This document shows, one piece after another, positions 1 through 6,508 of a stretch of DNA of 22,974 nucleotides. The notes under the pieces were generated by a model. It was not told the DNA's origin. It saw nothing but the letters and a program-made list of their open reading frames with translations, and made no database searches. The stretch lies in NCBI GenBank assembly GCA_036513075.1, contig DATBZS010000033.1:1-22974 (forward strand), in the 5' to 3' direction. The DNA is from Bog-756 sp036513075 (lineage in GTDB: Bacteria > Actinomycetota > Acidimicrobiia > Acidimicrobiales > RAAP-2). The position numbers were made by a program, and so were the translations under genes. The first letter of the stretch is position 1; the number at the start of each line of letters is the position of its first letter.

Positions 1-326
1 GAGGCTCCAGGACCCTCATTGGCCACCGCGGTCTTGGCACACCGCACGAGGGCGATCTGTGCATGCAGCACCCTCTCCGGTACGTTCTCGGCGAGCGGCG
101 CCGGGCCTCTCGCCCCGAGTACCGACGACGATGTCGACAGCCCGGAGCCCCAGCGCGACAAAGCCGACCAGTTGGGGAAGTCGTCGCCTAGGGCAACCAG
201 TTCATCGAGATGTCTCAGAGCGGCCATCAGGGCGTCATGTCGGGTGGACGAGACCGTGTCCAGATAGTCGTCGACCGCAGCCTCGACGGCGTTGATGGCC
301 TGTTCCAGACCATCGTCGACGGCCAT
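1..326 (-). CDS. Hypothetical protein, truncated by the window edge
   Basis: An open minus-strand frame begins at ATG 326 and runs through position 1 without a stop, giving 108 visible residues; the C-terminus lies outside. The N-terminal half is acidic and looks helical (begins MAVDDGLEQAINAVEAAVDD), followed by a Ser/Gly/Pro-richer part (LSTSSSVLGARGPAPLAENV) and another helical segment with one Cys. I see no signal peptide, membrane segment or known motif and do not recognise the family. The reading frame stays open upstream to an in-frame GTG at 383 that has a GGGAG-like stretch before it, so the start could be 57 bases earlier. ATG 326 has no strong Shine-Dalgarno. It lies downstream of, and on the same strand as, the DUF3039 gene. 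Confidence 0.55.
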   Translation of the reverse strand, partial: MAVDDGLEQAINAVEAAVDDYLDTVSSTRHDALMAALRHLDELVALGDDFPNWSALSRWGSGLSTSSSVLGARGPAPLAENVPERVLHAQIALVRCAKTAVANEGPGA

Positions 327-449
327 CGGCGCGTCGCCGTTCGCTCGTGAGTGGTCGGCGGAGTCCCGACGCCAGGAGTGCACGCCCCGAGGCTCCCACG
401 GCTCTCATCGCCGGCCGGGGACCCGACCGGCTGAGACCGGTACGCCGAT

Positions 450-731
450 TCAGCCGGCCGGTACCTTCCAGCCACGGCCCTCGGCGATCTCCTTGCACGT
501 AGGGCAGATCGGGTAACGCTTGGGGTTGCGGCCGGGCACCCAGATCTTCCCGCACAGCGCCTTGACCGCCGTACCGTTCACCATGCCTTCGACCACCGAC
601 GGCCCGGCCGAGACGAAGTCGCCCTTCTCGGGTTTGAAGCCCTCGAGCACGATGTGGGACATCCGCTCGTGGTCGCCGTCGAGCTCGGGGTCCACCTGGA
701 CGGGCGCCAGGGTGATGCCGGTGTCGGTCAT
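450..731 (-). CDS. DUF3039 family protein
   Basis: This 93-residue protein matches the actinobacterial DUF3039 family in length and pattern. It has an acidic N-terminal tail, then SHIVLEGFKPEKGDFVSAG, then a zinc-ribbon-like C-terminal half with C60 (KALCGKIWVPGRNP) and the pair C76-x2-C79 (YPICPTCKEIAE). The spacing suggests metal binding, but only three cysteines are present, so a fourth ligand would have to be another residue. The molecular function of the family is not known. ATG 731 is chosen because GGGAGC lies directly upstream and the acidic N-terminus begins there; the longer open frame to 1460 is antisense to the Maf gene. It is divergent from the Maf gene, with 102 bases between them. 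Confidence 0.85.
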   Translation of the reverse strand: MTDTGITLAPVQVDPELDGDHERMSHIVLEGFKPEKGDFVSAGPSVVEGMVNGTAVKALCGKIWVPGRNPKRYPICPTCKEIAEGRGWKVPAG

Positions 732-821
732 GCTCCCAGGATCGCGCATATCGGGCGGCCGGGTCGACGCCGGACCCGGTGCCACCGGGGTAGCCGAGGC
801 AGGCCGGCACAGTCCGGCCTC

Positions 822-827
822 TAGGCT
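822..827 (+). promoter_or_regulatory. Candidate -10 box for leaderless Maf transcript
   Basis: TAGGCT fits the actinobacterial TAnnnT -10 pattern and ends 6 bases before ATG 834, so transcription would begin at or next to the start codon. There is no Shine-Dalgarno before the gene and no recognisable -35. The GTG at 831 would fall inside the promoter spacer, which favours ATG 834 as the start. Confidence 0.4.
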
Positions 828-833
828 CAAGTG

Positions 834-1439
834 ATGCCGTCCCGCACATTGGTCCTTGCCTCGGGCTCGCCCGCGCGCCTGGCCCTGCTCGAGGACGCCG
901 GCTTCGCTCCCGTCGTCGTGGTGAGCGGCGTCGACGAGGACGACATCGACCCGTCGGACACCGCGGGCTCGGCCGGGCGCCTGGCCGTGGCAAAGGCCGA
1001 GGCGGTTGCCCGCCCGGAGGGAGACGCACTGGTCGTGGGCTGCGACTCGATGCTCGAGTTCGACGGCCGACCCCACGGCAAGGCCACGTCTCTCGACGAG
1101 GCCCGAATGTGGCTCGAAGCCATGAGGGGACGATCGGGGACCCTGTGGACCGGGCACTGCGTGATCGACGAGGTGACCGGTGACCGGGCCGAGGAGGTCG
1201 TGGGCACCACGGTCCATTTCGGCGTGACCACCGACGCCGAACTCGATGCGTACCTGTCCACCCCCGACGTCCTGTCGGTGGCCGGTGCCTTCACGCTCGA
1301 CGGCCGCTCGGCCCCGTTCGTCGACGGAATCGACGGCGACCCGGGAAACGTCATCGGGCTCTCGCTGCCCACCCTGCGGAGGTTGCTGTCCCGACTGGGC
1401 GTGTCGGTGACCGACCTGTGGGACGAGGCACCCCGATGA
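834..1439 (+). CDS. maf: Maf-like nucleoside triphosphate pyrophosphatase
   Basis: Maf/HAM1-superfamily enzymes hydrolyse dTTP, UTP or modified nucleotides to the monophosphate plus pyrophosphate and are thought to keep non-canonical nucleotides out of nucleic acids. The 201-residue length is typical. Family marks are the N-terminal nucleotide loop LASGSPARLALLEDAGF (residues 8-24), VAKAEAVA (52-59), VVGCDSMLEFDG with the presumed catalytic base D71, GKATSLDEARMWLEAMRG, and the C-terminal VAGAFTLDGRSAPFVDGI / GDPGNVIGLSLP block. Two positions are mild variants: SPAR instead of the usual SPRR, and GKA instead of GKP, so substrate preference cannot be read off. ATG 834 is preferred over GTG 831. 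The stop overlaps the start of the dihydrouridine synthase gene in an ATGA junction, indicating coupled translation. Confidence 0.88.
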   Translation: MPSRTLVLASGSPARLALLEDAGFAPVVVVSGVDEDDIDPSDTAGSAGRLAVAKAEAVARPEGDALVVGCDSMLEFDGRPHGKATSLDEARMWLEAMRGRSGTLWTGHCVIDEVTGDRAEEVVGTTVHFGVTTDAELDAYLSTPDVLSVAGAFTLDGRSAPFVDGIDGDPGNVIGLSLPTLRRLLSRLGVSVTDLWDEAPR

Positions 1440-2584
1440 CCGCCACCCCCGCCGCCGCACCGACCGCCCTCGAGCTGAAGATCGGCAACCTGGTGGTCGA
1501 CCTTCCGGTCGTGCTCGCCCCGATGGCCGGTGTCACCAACAGCGCCTTCCGCACCCTGTGTCGCAGCTACGGGGCCGGGCTCTATGTCAGCGAGATGATC
1601 ACGGCCAGGGCCCTCGTCGAGGGAAACGCCAAGACGATCGGCATGGCTTCGTTCGGTGAGGACGAGACCGTGCGCAGCGTGCAGTTGTCCAGCGTCGACC
1701 CGACCGTGATGGGCCTGGCCGTGCGGCGGCTCGTCGACGAGATCGGCGTCGACCATATCGACCTCAACTTCGGGTGTCCGGCCGGCAAGGTGACCCGGCA
1801 GGGGGCGGGGGCCGCCCTCCCGATCCACCGGGCCCTGTTCCGGGACATCGTCCGTGCCGCGGTGGACAACGCCGGCACCGTGCCGGTCACCGTCAAGCTC
1901 CGTATGGGGGTTGATGCCGACCACATCACCTTCCTCGAGTCCGGTTCGATCGCCGAGGGCGAGGGTGTGGCTGCCGTCACCCTGCACGCCCGCACCGCCG
2001 AGCAGCTCTATTCGGGCACGGCCGACTGGGACGCCATCGGGAGGCTGAAGGATGCGGTGACGTCCATTCCGGTTCTCGGCAACGGCGATCTGTGGGAGGC
2101 GTCCGACGCTCTGGAGATGATGGCCGCCACCGGATGCGACGGGGTGGTAGTCGGCCGCGGGTGCCTGGGGAGACCCTGGTTGTTCCGGGACCTGGCTGCG
2201 GCCTTCCGGGGCGAGCCGGTGCCGGCCCCGCCCGGCCTGGGGGAGATCTGCTCGATGATGCGCGTCCACCTCGAGCTGCTGTGTGGCCTCTTCGGCGAGG
2301 AGCTCGGCGCCCGCCAATTCCGCAAGCACGCCGGCTGGTACCTCACGGGATTCCCGGTGGGGCCGCAGGTCCGGCGGGCATTGGCCCTGGCATCGTCGGT
2401 GGCCGAGGTGGACCGGTTGCTCGACGCACTCGACCCCACGCTGCCCTTCCCCCTCGAGGCGCTGCGCATGGCCCGGGGCCACACCAACGGACCGCGGCCC
2501 GTCCACCTGCCCGACCGCTGGCTGGAGACGAGGGACGACCGCACCCCACCCGTCGGCGGAGACCTCCTGGTTTCGGGTGGATGA
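1436..2584 (+). CDS. dus: tRNA-dihydrouridine synthase, DusB type
   Basis: This FMN enzyme reduces specific uridines in the tRNA D-loop to dihydrouridine using NADPH. The 382-residue product has the TIM-barrel Dus signature in order: VLAPMAGVTNSAFRTLCR (residues 26-43), the DLNFGCPAGKVTRQGAG block with catalytic C114, VTVKLRMG, VTLHARTAEQLYSGTADW (the substrate/FMN-contacting H-A-R), and the FMN-phosphate region LGNGDLWEASDALEMM / GCDGVVVGRGCLGRPWLF. The C-terminal helical tRNA-binding domain is present through HAGWYLTGFPVG. ATG 1436 is chosen because it overlaps the Maf stop (ATGA); a GTG at 1418 in the same frame would add six residues. The pattern NFGCP and its overall length fit the DusB group rather than DusA or DusC. 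Confidence 0.93.
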   Translation: MTATPAAAPTALELKIGNLVVDLPVVLAPMAGVTNSAFRTLCRSYGAGLYVSEMITARALVEGNAKTIGMASFGEDETVRSVQLSSVDPTVMGLAVRRLVDEIGVDHIDLNFGCPAGKVTRQGAGAALPIHRALFRDIVRAAVDNAGTVPVTVKLRMGVDADHITFLESGSIAEGEGVAAVTLHARTAEQLYSGTADWDAIGRLKDAVTSIPVLGNGDLWEASDALEMMAATGCDGVVVGRGCLGRPWLFRDLAAAFRGEPVPAPPGLGEICSMMRVHLELLCGLFGEELGARQFRKHAGWYLTGFPVGPQVRRALALASSVAEVDRLLDALDPTLPFPLEALRMARGHTNGPRPVHLPDRWLETRDDRTPPVGGDLLVSGG

Positions 2585-2770
2585 TCCCTGGGTTCTGGCT
2601 CCTTGCCCCTGACCACGGCCTCGTAACACGGAGTGTGGTGGTGGCCGACCTGAGTACCGGGACTGTGACCGTGCGCACCTGTGGGACAATGGACAGGCTG
2701 ACCTCGCCGGGAACTTCCGGCGCCCGCCCGGGGCACCTCCCGGCGACACCGGTCAACCCTCCCCCCTCCC
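2585..2770 (+). other. Leader region of the ABC-F gene with hairpin and C-tract
   Basis: The 186 bases between dus and the ABC-F gene hold a perfect 6-bp hairpin (CGCCGG 2705-2710, loop GAACTT, CCGGCG 2717-2722) and a pyrimidine tract CCCTCCCCCCTCCC at 2757-2770 that abuts the start codon. There is no Shine-Dalgarno. A possible 39-codon upstream frame begins at ATG 2689 and overlaps the ABC-F start. The hairpin could be a terminator for the maf-dus unit or part of an attenuator. I see no clear -10/-35 pair here. Confidence 0.35.
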
Positions 2771-4369
2771 ATGATCGTCGGCTCCTCCCTCACCATCGAA
2801 ATCGGTGACCGCACCCTGCTTCGTGACGCCTCGTTCGTCGTCGGGGCCGGGGAGAAGGTCGGCCTCGTAGGACGCAACGGCACCGGCAAGTCCACCTTCA
2901 TCTCGGTAGTCATCAACGAGCCCGGGCGCAACGTGCGCTCAACCGGCAGTGCCGCCATCCGCGGCACCTACGGCTACCTGCCCCAGGTCCCCGAACCCCA
3001 CGGTCTGGGTCTCGAGCCCAACGGCTTCTCCCACGTTCTGTCCGGCCGCGGCCTCGACATCCTCGACGACGCGCTCGGCAAAGCCCGCGCCCAGATGGCC
3101 AAGGACCCCTCCACCGAGAACATCGCCTTATTCTCCGACCTGGAGGAGCAGTTCCGCGAGAACGGCGGCTACGAGGCCGAGGCCACCATGGCCCGGCTGG
3201 CCGACGGTCTCGGCCTCCGCCAGGAGCTCCTGCTCGAGGACATCGAGAGCCTGTCCGGTGGCCAACGCCGCCGAGTGGACCTGATCCGGATCCTGTTCCA
3301 GACCCCGGACACCATGATCCTGGACGAGCCCACCAATCACCTCGACCGTCCGGCCAAGGCGTGGTTGATGGAGGAGCTCGAGAGCTTCCCGGGGGCGATC
3401 CTGGTGATCTCCCACGACCTGAAGCTGCTCGACCGGTCCATCAACAAGGTGCTGCACCTTTCAGACGCCCGCCTCACCGAGTTCAAGGGCACCTACTCGT
3501 CCTACCTGGTGCAGCTCGAGGCGGACCAGTCCCAGCGCGAGCGCTCGTCGCTCCTGGAAGGCCGCGAGATCGACCGCCTGGCCAAGCTGGCCGACTCGAT
3601 GCGGGGTAGCACCAACCGCCGGGCCAGGATCGCCAAGTCACTCGACAAGCGCGTCGAGCGCCTCGAATCGGACCGGACCGAGGTCCATAAGCGCGAGAAG
3701 AAGAGCTCGTTCAAGCTGCCCGTTCCCGCCCGGTCGGGTGAGGTGCCGCTGCGGGTCGACCACCTGTGCGTCCGCTACGACACCAACACCGTGCTGACCG
3801 ACGTCGACTTCCACTGCCGGCGGGGCGACCGGATCGTCGTCATCGGCCGCAACGGCGCCGGCAAGTCCAGCCTGCTCCGCTGCCTGGCCGGCGTGCAGGA
3901 GCCGACAGCAGGCACCGTGGAGCCCGGGGCCAACGTCACGCTCGGCTACTTCGCCCAGGAGCACGAGCAGGTCGACCTGTCGGTCAGCGTGCTCGACAAC
4001 ATCGACGACCGGATCCTGACCAAGGAGACCGAGCGACGCGCCCTCCTCGGCTCGTTCGGCCTGGTGGGCAGCGTCGCCTACCAAATGCCCAAGACCCTGT
4101 CGGGCGGTGAACGGGCCAAGCTCGGACTGGCCATGCTGGCCGCCGGGCAGGCCAACGTCCTGCTCCTCGACGAGCCCACCAACAACCTCGATCCCTCCTC
4201 GATCGAAGCCGTCGGCACCATGCTGTCCGACTGGCCGGGGACCGTCGTGGTGGTCAGCCACGACCGGGCCTTCGTGGACGCCATGGAACCCACCCACGCC
4301 CTCAAATTGCCTGACGAGGTCTACACCCACTGGCGCGACGACTACCTCGACATGGTGGAGATGAAGTAG
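2771..4369 (+). CDS. ABC-F family ATPase (ribosome-associated translation factor)
   Basis: The 532-residue soluble protein has two ABC ATPase domains in tandem and no membrane domain, which is the ABC-F layout; members bind the ribosomal E site and act in translation rescue or antibiotic protection. Domain 1 has Walker A GRNGTGKST (34-42), the signature LSGGQRRRVDL and Walker B MILDEPTNHLD. The inter-domain linker (P-site tRNA interaction motif) is basic and helical, around SMRGSTNRRARIAKSLDKR. Domain 2 has Walker A GRNGAGKSS, LSGGERAKLGLAM, LLLDEPTNNLD and the H-switch VVSHDRAF. There is little after domain 2, so it lacks the long Uup-type C-terminal domain. It starts without a Shine-Dalgarno, directly after a C-rich tract. 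Whether it is housekeeping (EttA/Uup-like) or a resistance-type ABC-F cannot be decided from sequence alone. Confidence 0.92.
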   Translation: MIVGSSLTIEIGDRTLLRDASFVVGAGEKVGLVGRNGTGKSTFISVVINEPGRNVRSTGSAAIRGTYGYLPQVPEPHGLGLEPNGFSHVLSGRGLDILDDALGKARAQMAKDPSTENIALFSDLEEQFRENGGYEAEATMARLADGLGLRQELLLEDIESLSGGQRRRVDLIRILFQTPDTMILDEPTNHLDRPAKAWLMEELESFPGAILVISHDLKLLDRSINKVLHLSDARLTEFKGTYSSYLVQLEADQSQRERSSLLEGREIDRLAKLADSMRGSTNRRARIAKSLDKRVERLESDRTEVHKREKKSSFKLPVPARSGEVPLRVDHLCVRYDTNTVLTDVDFHCRRGDRIVVIGRNGAGKSSLLRCLAGVQEPTAGTVEPGANVTLGYFAQEHEQVDLSVSVLDNIDDRILTKETERRALLGSFGLVGSVAYQMPKTLSGGERAKLGLAMLAAGQANVLLLDEPTNNLDPSSIEAVGTMLSDWPGTVVVVSHDRAFVDAMEPTHALKLPDEVYTHWRDDYLDMVEMK

Positions 4370-4381
4370 CCATGGGCGCGG

Positions 4382-4410
4382 TTGACACGCGTCCCCGCCG
4401 GGGTGATGCT
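4382..4410 (+). promoter_or_regulatory. Candidate promoter, TTGACA-17-GATGCT, leaderless
   Basis: TTGACA (4382-4387) matches the -35 consensus exactly and is followed after 17 bases by GATGCT (4405-4410), which keeps the A, T and final T of a -10 box. Six bases later is ATG 4417, so the transcript would start at the initiation codon. It lies inside the first codons of the longer alternative reading (ATG 4372) and argues for the shorter start. Confidence 0.5.
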
Positions 4411-4416
4411 CGCCCC

Positions 4417-4992
4417 ATGGTTCCCACCTCCGACATCGTCTTCCTCGGCGGAATCGACTACTTCGGCTCCGTCGTCCACTCGGTGCCGGACTCGTCCTGG
4501 TCGGTCCCGTCTCCGTGTGAGGGCTGGTCGGCCCTCGACGTCCTCGGGCACCTCGGCTCGGCCATCGATTTCGGCGTCGACATCCTGGAGGGCCGCGATC
4601 ACCAGTGGCCCACGTTCGACCGCCCGGCCGACCTGGTGGTCGGCGAGCCGGCCGACTACTGGGCTGGGATCGCCACCTCGGCCAGGTCGGCGCTCGAAGG
4701 CGCCGACCTCGGGGCCACCCGCGACACACCAATGGGCACTCGAACGGTGGCCCAAGGCCTGGCCTTCCCCGCCATCGACCTGTACGTCCACGCCTGGGAC
4801 ATCGGCCGGTCCGGGAGGATCGAGGTCGAGGTGCCCGACGACGTGATCGGTTTCGCCCATCACTACCTGGACCAGATCCCTCCCGAGAAGATGCGCGGGC
4901 CCGGCGGGGCGTTCGGCCCCGAACTCACGGCACCGCCCGACGCCACGCCGACCGAGGCCTTCATCGCCTGGACCGGTCGCCAGCCCCGCTGA
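4417..4992 (+). CDS. TIGR03086 family metal-binding protein (DinB / mycothiol maleylpyruvate isomerase N-domain fold)
   Basis: The 191-residue product has the features of the TIGR03086/MDMPI-N family: SVPSPCEGWSALDVLGHLGSA with H45, then DLYVHAWDIGRSG with H125 and D128. These are the positions that bind a divalent metal in DinB-fold proteins. Such actinobacterial proteins are often presumed mycothiol-dependent transferases, but no substrate can be assigned. The C-terminal part (HHYLDQIPPEKMRGPGGAFGP) is typical. The frame extends to ATG 4372, two bases after the ABC-F stop, but those 15 extra residues are Arg/Pro-rich and unlike the family; a TTGACA-17-GATGCT promoter positioned 6 bases before ATG 4417 supports the shorter start. 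It may be transcribed both with the ABC-F gene and from its own promoter. Confidence 0.82.
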   Translation: MVPTSDIVFLGGIDYFGSVVHSVPDSSWSVPSPCEGWSALDVLGHLGSAIDFGVDILEGRDHQWPTFDRPADLVVGEPADYWAGIATSARSALEGADLGATRDTPMGTRTVAQGLAFPAIDLYVHAWDIGRSGRIEVEVPDDVIGFAHHYLDQIPPEKMRGPGGAFGPELTAPPDATPTEAFIAWTGRQPR

Positions 4993-5036
4993 CCTTCCGC
5001 CGGTCGCCTGCTCCCCCGGTTGCCAGGAACGTCGGC

Positions 5037-6035
5037 TCAGGCGGCGGGCTTGCCGTTGGAGGCCACGGGTACCTCCGTGGTGCCGCCGGCGTCCTTCATG
5101 GCGTCGACCAGTACCGAGGCGGCACCCACCAGCCCGGCCGCCTCGTAGGGGACGACCACCTTGGCGTTGGGCGACGTGGCCACGGCCTGGAGGGCCCGTA
5201 GCTGCATGATGGCCAGCGTGTTTGGGTTGATCCCCACCTTGTCGATGGCATCGAGCGCGGCCGCCTCGCCTTCGCCCCGCAGCTGGGCGGCCCGCTTCTC
5301 GCCGTCAGCCCGGAGCTCGAGGACCTGCTTCTGTGCCTCGGCGGCCAGGATCGACGCCTGCTTCTGACCCTCGGCCTCCAGCACGTTGGCCTGCTTGCGG
5401 CCCTGGGCGCTGTTGATGGCCGCCTGCTGCTCGCCCTCGGACTTCAGGATCGCGGCCCGCTTGTGCTGCTCGGCCTCCTTCTGCTCCGACATGGCTTGGA
5501 GCACGTTGGTCGGCGGGGTGATGTCGAGGATTTCGATGCGGTTCAGCCGTACGCCCCACTTGAGCGTGGCCTCGGCCATGTGGTCCTGCATCTTCGAGTT
5601 GATCGTCTCGCGCTCGGACAGCGACTCGTCGAGCGTCAGCTCACCGAAGACGGCGCGTAGCGCGGTGCGGGCCATCTGGTCGATGGCAAGGCCGAAGTCG
5701 TTGACCTCGAACAGGGCCAGCTTCACGTCGGTCACCTGGCAGAAGATCGTGGCGCTGACCCACAGCGACACGTTGTCCTTGGTGATGACCGCCTGCTGAT
5801 CGCCCGTGCGGGGGAACTCCCGGACATCGACCTTGTCCATCCGGTCGGCCAACGGCATGAGCACGTGGAGTCCCGGCTGCTTGATGGTCCTGAACTCACC
5901 GAAGCGCTTGACCACCCCGACGCACCCCTGCTGCACGACCTTGAGGCACGACTTCAGGAAGACGACGATGAGGGCGAAGACGAAGAACCCGATCACCGCC
6001 ACTGCGATATCCAACCCGGCTGACCCGATGATCAT
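5037..6035 (-). CDS. SPFH/band-7 membrane protein (stomatin/flotillin-like)
   Basis: The 332-residue protein begins with one transmembrane helix (about residues 9-28, AVAVIGFFVFALIVVFL), followed by an SPFH domain (about 33-190) with the stomatin pattern VQQGCVGVVKRFGEF, QPGLHVLMPLADRMDKVDVRE, QAVITKDNVSLWVSATIFCQVTD and WGVRLNRIEILDITPP. After this comes a long charged coiled-coil (about 183-261) and an Ala-rich tail. SPFH proteins oligomerise as rings or cages on membranes and organise proteases or lipid domains; the client is unknown here. ATG 6035 is chosen because AGGAGG lies 8 bases upstream; a GTG at 6044 overlaps that site and is unlikely. It lies 108 bases downstream of the small NfeD-like gene, the classical partner family. 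Confidence 0.93.
   Translation of the reverse strand: MIIGSAGLDIAVAVIGFFVFALIVVFLKSCLKVVQQGCVGVVKRFGEFRTIKQPGLHVLMPLADRMDKVDVREFPRTGDQQAVITKDNVSLWVSATIFCQVTDVKLALFEVNDFGLAIDQMARTALRAVFGELTLDESLSERETINSKMQDHMAEATLKWGVRLNRIEILDITPPTNVLQAMSEQKEAEQHKRAAILKSEGEQQAAINSAQGRKQANVLEAEGQKQASILAAEAQKQVLELRADGEKRAAQLRGEGEAAALDAIDKVGINPNTLAIMQLRALQAVATSPNAKVVVPYEAAGLVGAASVLVDAMKDAGGTTEVPVASNGKPAA
5253..5450 (-). repeat. Six 11-residue (hendecad) coiled-coil repeats in the SPFH protein
   Basis: Residues 196-261 of the SPFH protein divide without gaps into six 11-residue units, for example VLEAEGQKQAS and ILAAEAQKQVL: two apolar residues, then an acidic/Gly core, then Q/K-Q-A. An 11-residue period gives a nearly straight helix bundle, as in other SPFH/vault-type proteins. 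Confidence 0.8.
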
Positions 6036-6043
6036 CCTGACCA

Positions 6044-6049
6044 CCTCCT
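6044..6049 (-). promoter_or_regulatory. Ribosome binding site of the SPFH gene
   Basis: AGGAGG on the minus strand, 8 bases before ATG 6035. It fixes the start of the SPFH gene and rules out the GTG at 6044, which would overlap the site. Confidence 0.8.
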
Positions 6050-6092
6050 GCGGCCACCTTAGGCACCTTCAGGACCGCACTGCGCGTCGCCC

Positions 6093-6108
6093 GGCAACTC
6101 ACGTTGCC
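6093..6108 (-). other. Small hairpin between the NfeD-like and SPFH genes
   Basis: GGCAAC-TCAC-GTTGCC is a perfect 6-bp stem with a 4-base loop in the 108-base gap between the two minus-strand genes. It has no T-tract and could be a processing or weak attenuation site; the function is unproven. Confidence 0.35.
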
Positions 6109-6143
6109 AGAGGGGCCCGATTCCGGCGTGGCGCGACCGCCGG

Positions 6144-6356
6144 TCAGACGTCGTCGGCCGGGTAGCAGACCAGTAGGCCACGCTCGACGTCGGCCACCAC
6201 CACGGTGGTACCGGGGGTGATCCTGGTCCCCGGGAACATCGCACGGGCGAACCACTCCTCGCCCCGGGCCAGCACCGAACCGGGCTGGTGCGGGCCGGAC
6301 AGCTCCTTCGTCACCACCGCCGTCTCGCCTACCATGCCCGAGACACCGTTCAACAT
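6144..6356 (-). CDS. Minimal NfeD-like OB-domain protein without membrane part
   Basis: This short gene encodes 70 residues. The sequence resembles the soluble C-terminal OB-fold domain of NfeD proteins: GMVGETAVVTKELSGPHQPG, then LARGEEWFARAM, then ITPGTTVVVADVERGLLVCYP (compare the G-x-V-x-V-V-x-V-x-G-L-x-L-x-V strand pattern of NfeD). Full NfeD1b proteins have membrane helices before this domain; here ATG 6356 with AGGAG at 6363-6367 (6-base spacing) begins at the OB domain, so the membrane part is absent. NfeD and SPFH/stomatin genes are commonly paired, and the SPFH gene follows on the same strand. The likely role is binding to the SPFH assembly at the membrane. The remote similarity makes the family call less certain than the existence of the gene. 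Confidence 0.78.
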   Translation of the reverse strand: MLNGVSGMVGETAVVTKELSGPHQPGSVLARGEEWFARAMFPGTRITPGTTVVVADVERGLLVCYPADDV

Positions 6357-6462
6357 CGTCGACTCCTGTGTCTTACCGTCCTGTGCCCGTCCGGGCGTAC
6401 GACCCGCTGCGACCGCACGGCCCGCACCTCTCCAGGCCGGGGCGTCGCGCCCACTGCACTGC

Positions 6463-6468
6463 ACTATA
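6463..6468 (-). promoter_or_regulatory. Candidate -10 box for the NfeD-SPFH operon
   Basis: TATAGT on the minus strand is close to the -10 consensus and would give a leader of about 100 bases before ATG 6356. No convincing -35 is visible. The adjoining plus-strand CACTG-CACTG-CACTA tandem (6452-6466) may be a binding site. Confidence 0.3.
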
Positions 6469-6508
6469 CGGGACGACCCCCGGGCGCCCCGCCGGGATAC
6501 CGTGGGCC

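Noticed and set aside
827..2749. A 640-codon minus-strand open frame opposite the Maf and Dus genes
   Set aside because: Composition is His/Gly/Arg/Pro-rich without domain signatures, and it is antisense to two clear enzymes. High GC makes such long antisense frames common.
2689..2808. A 39-codon frame overlapping the ABC-F start as a real small gene
   Set aside because: It has no Shine-Dalgarno, its product is Pro/Arg-rich and the frame stays open upstream as a shadow of dus. It is kept only as a possible attenuator element.
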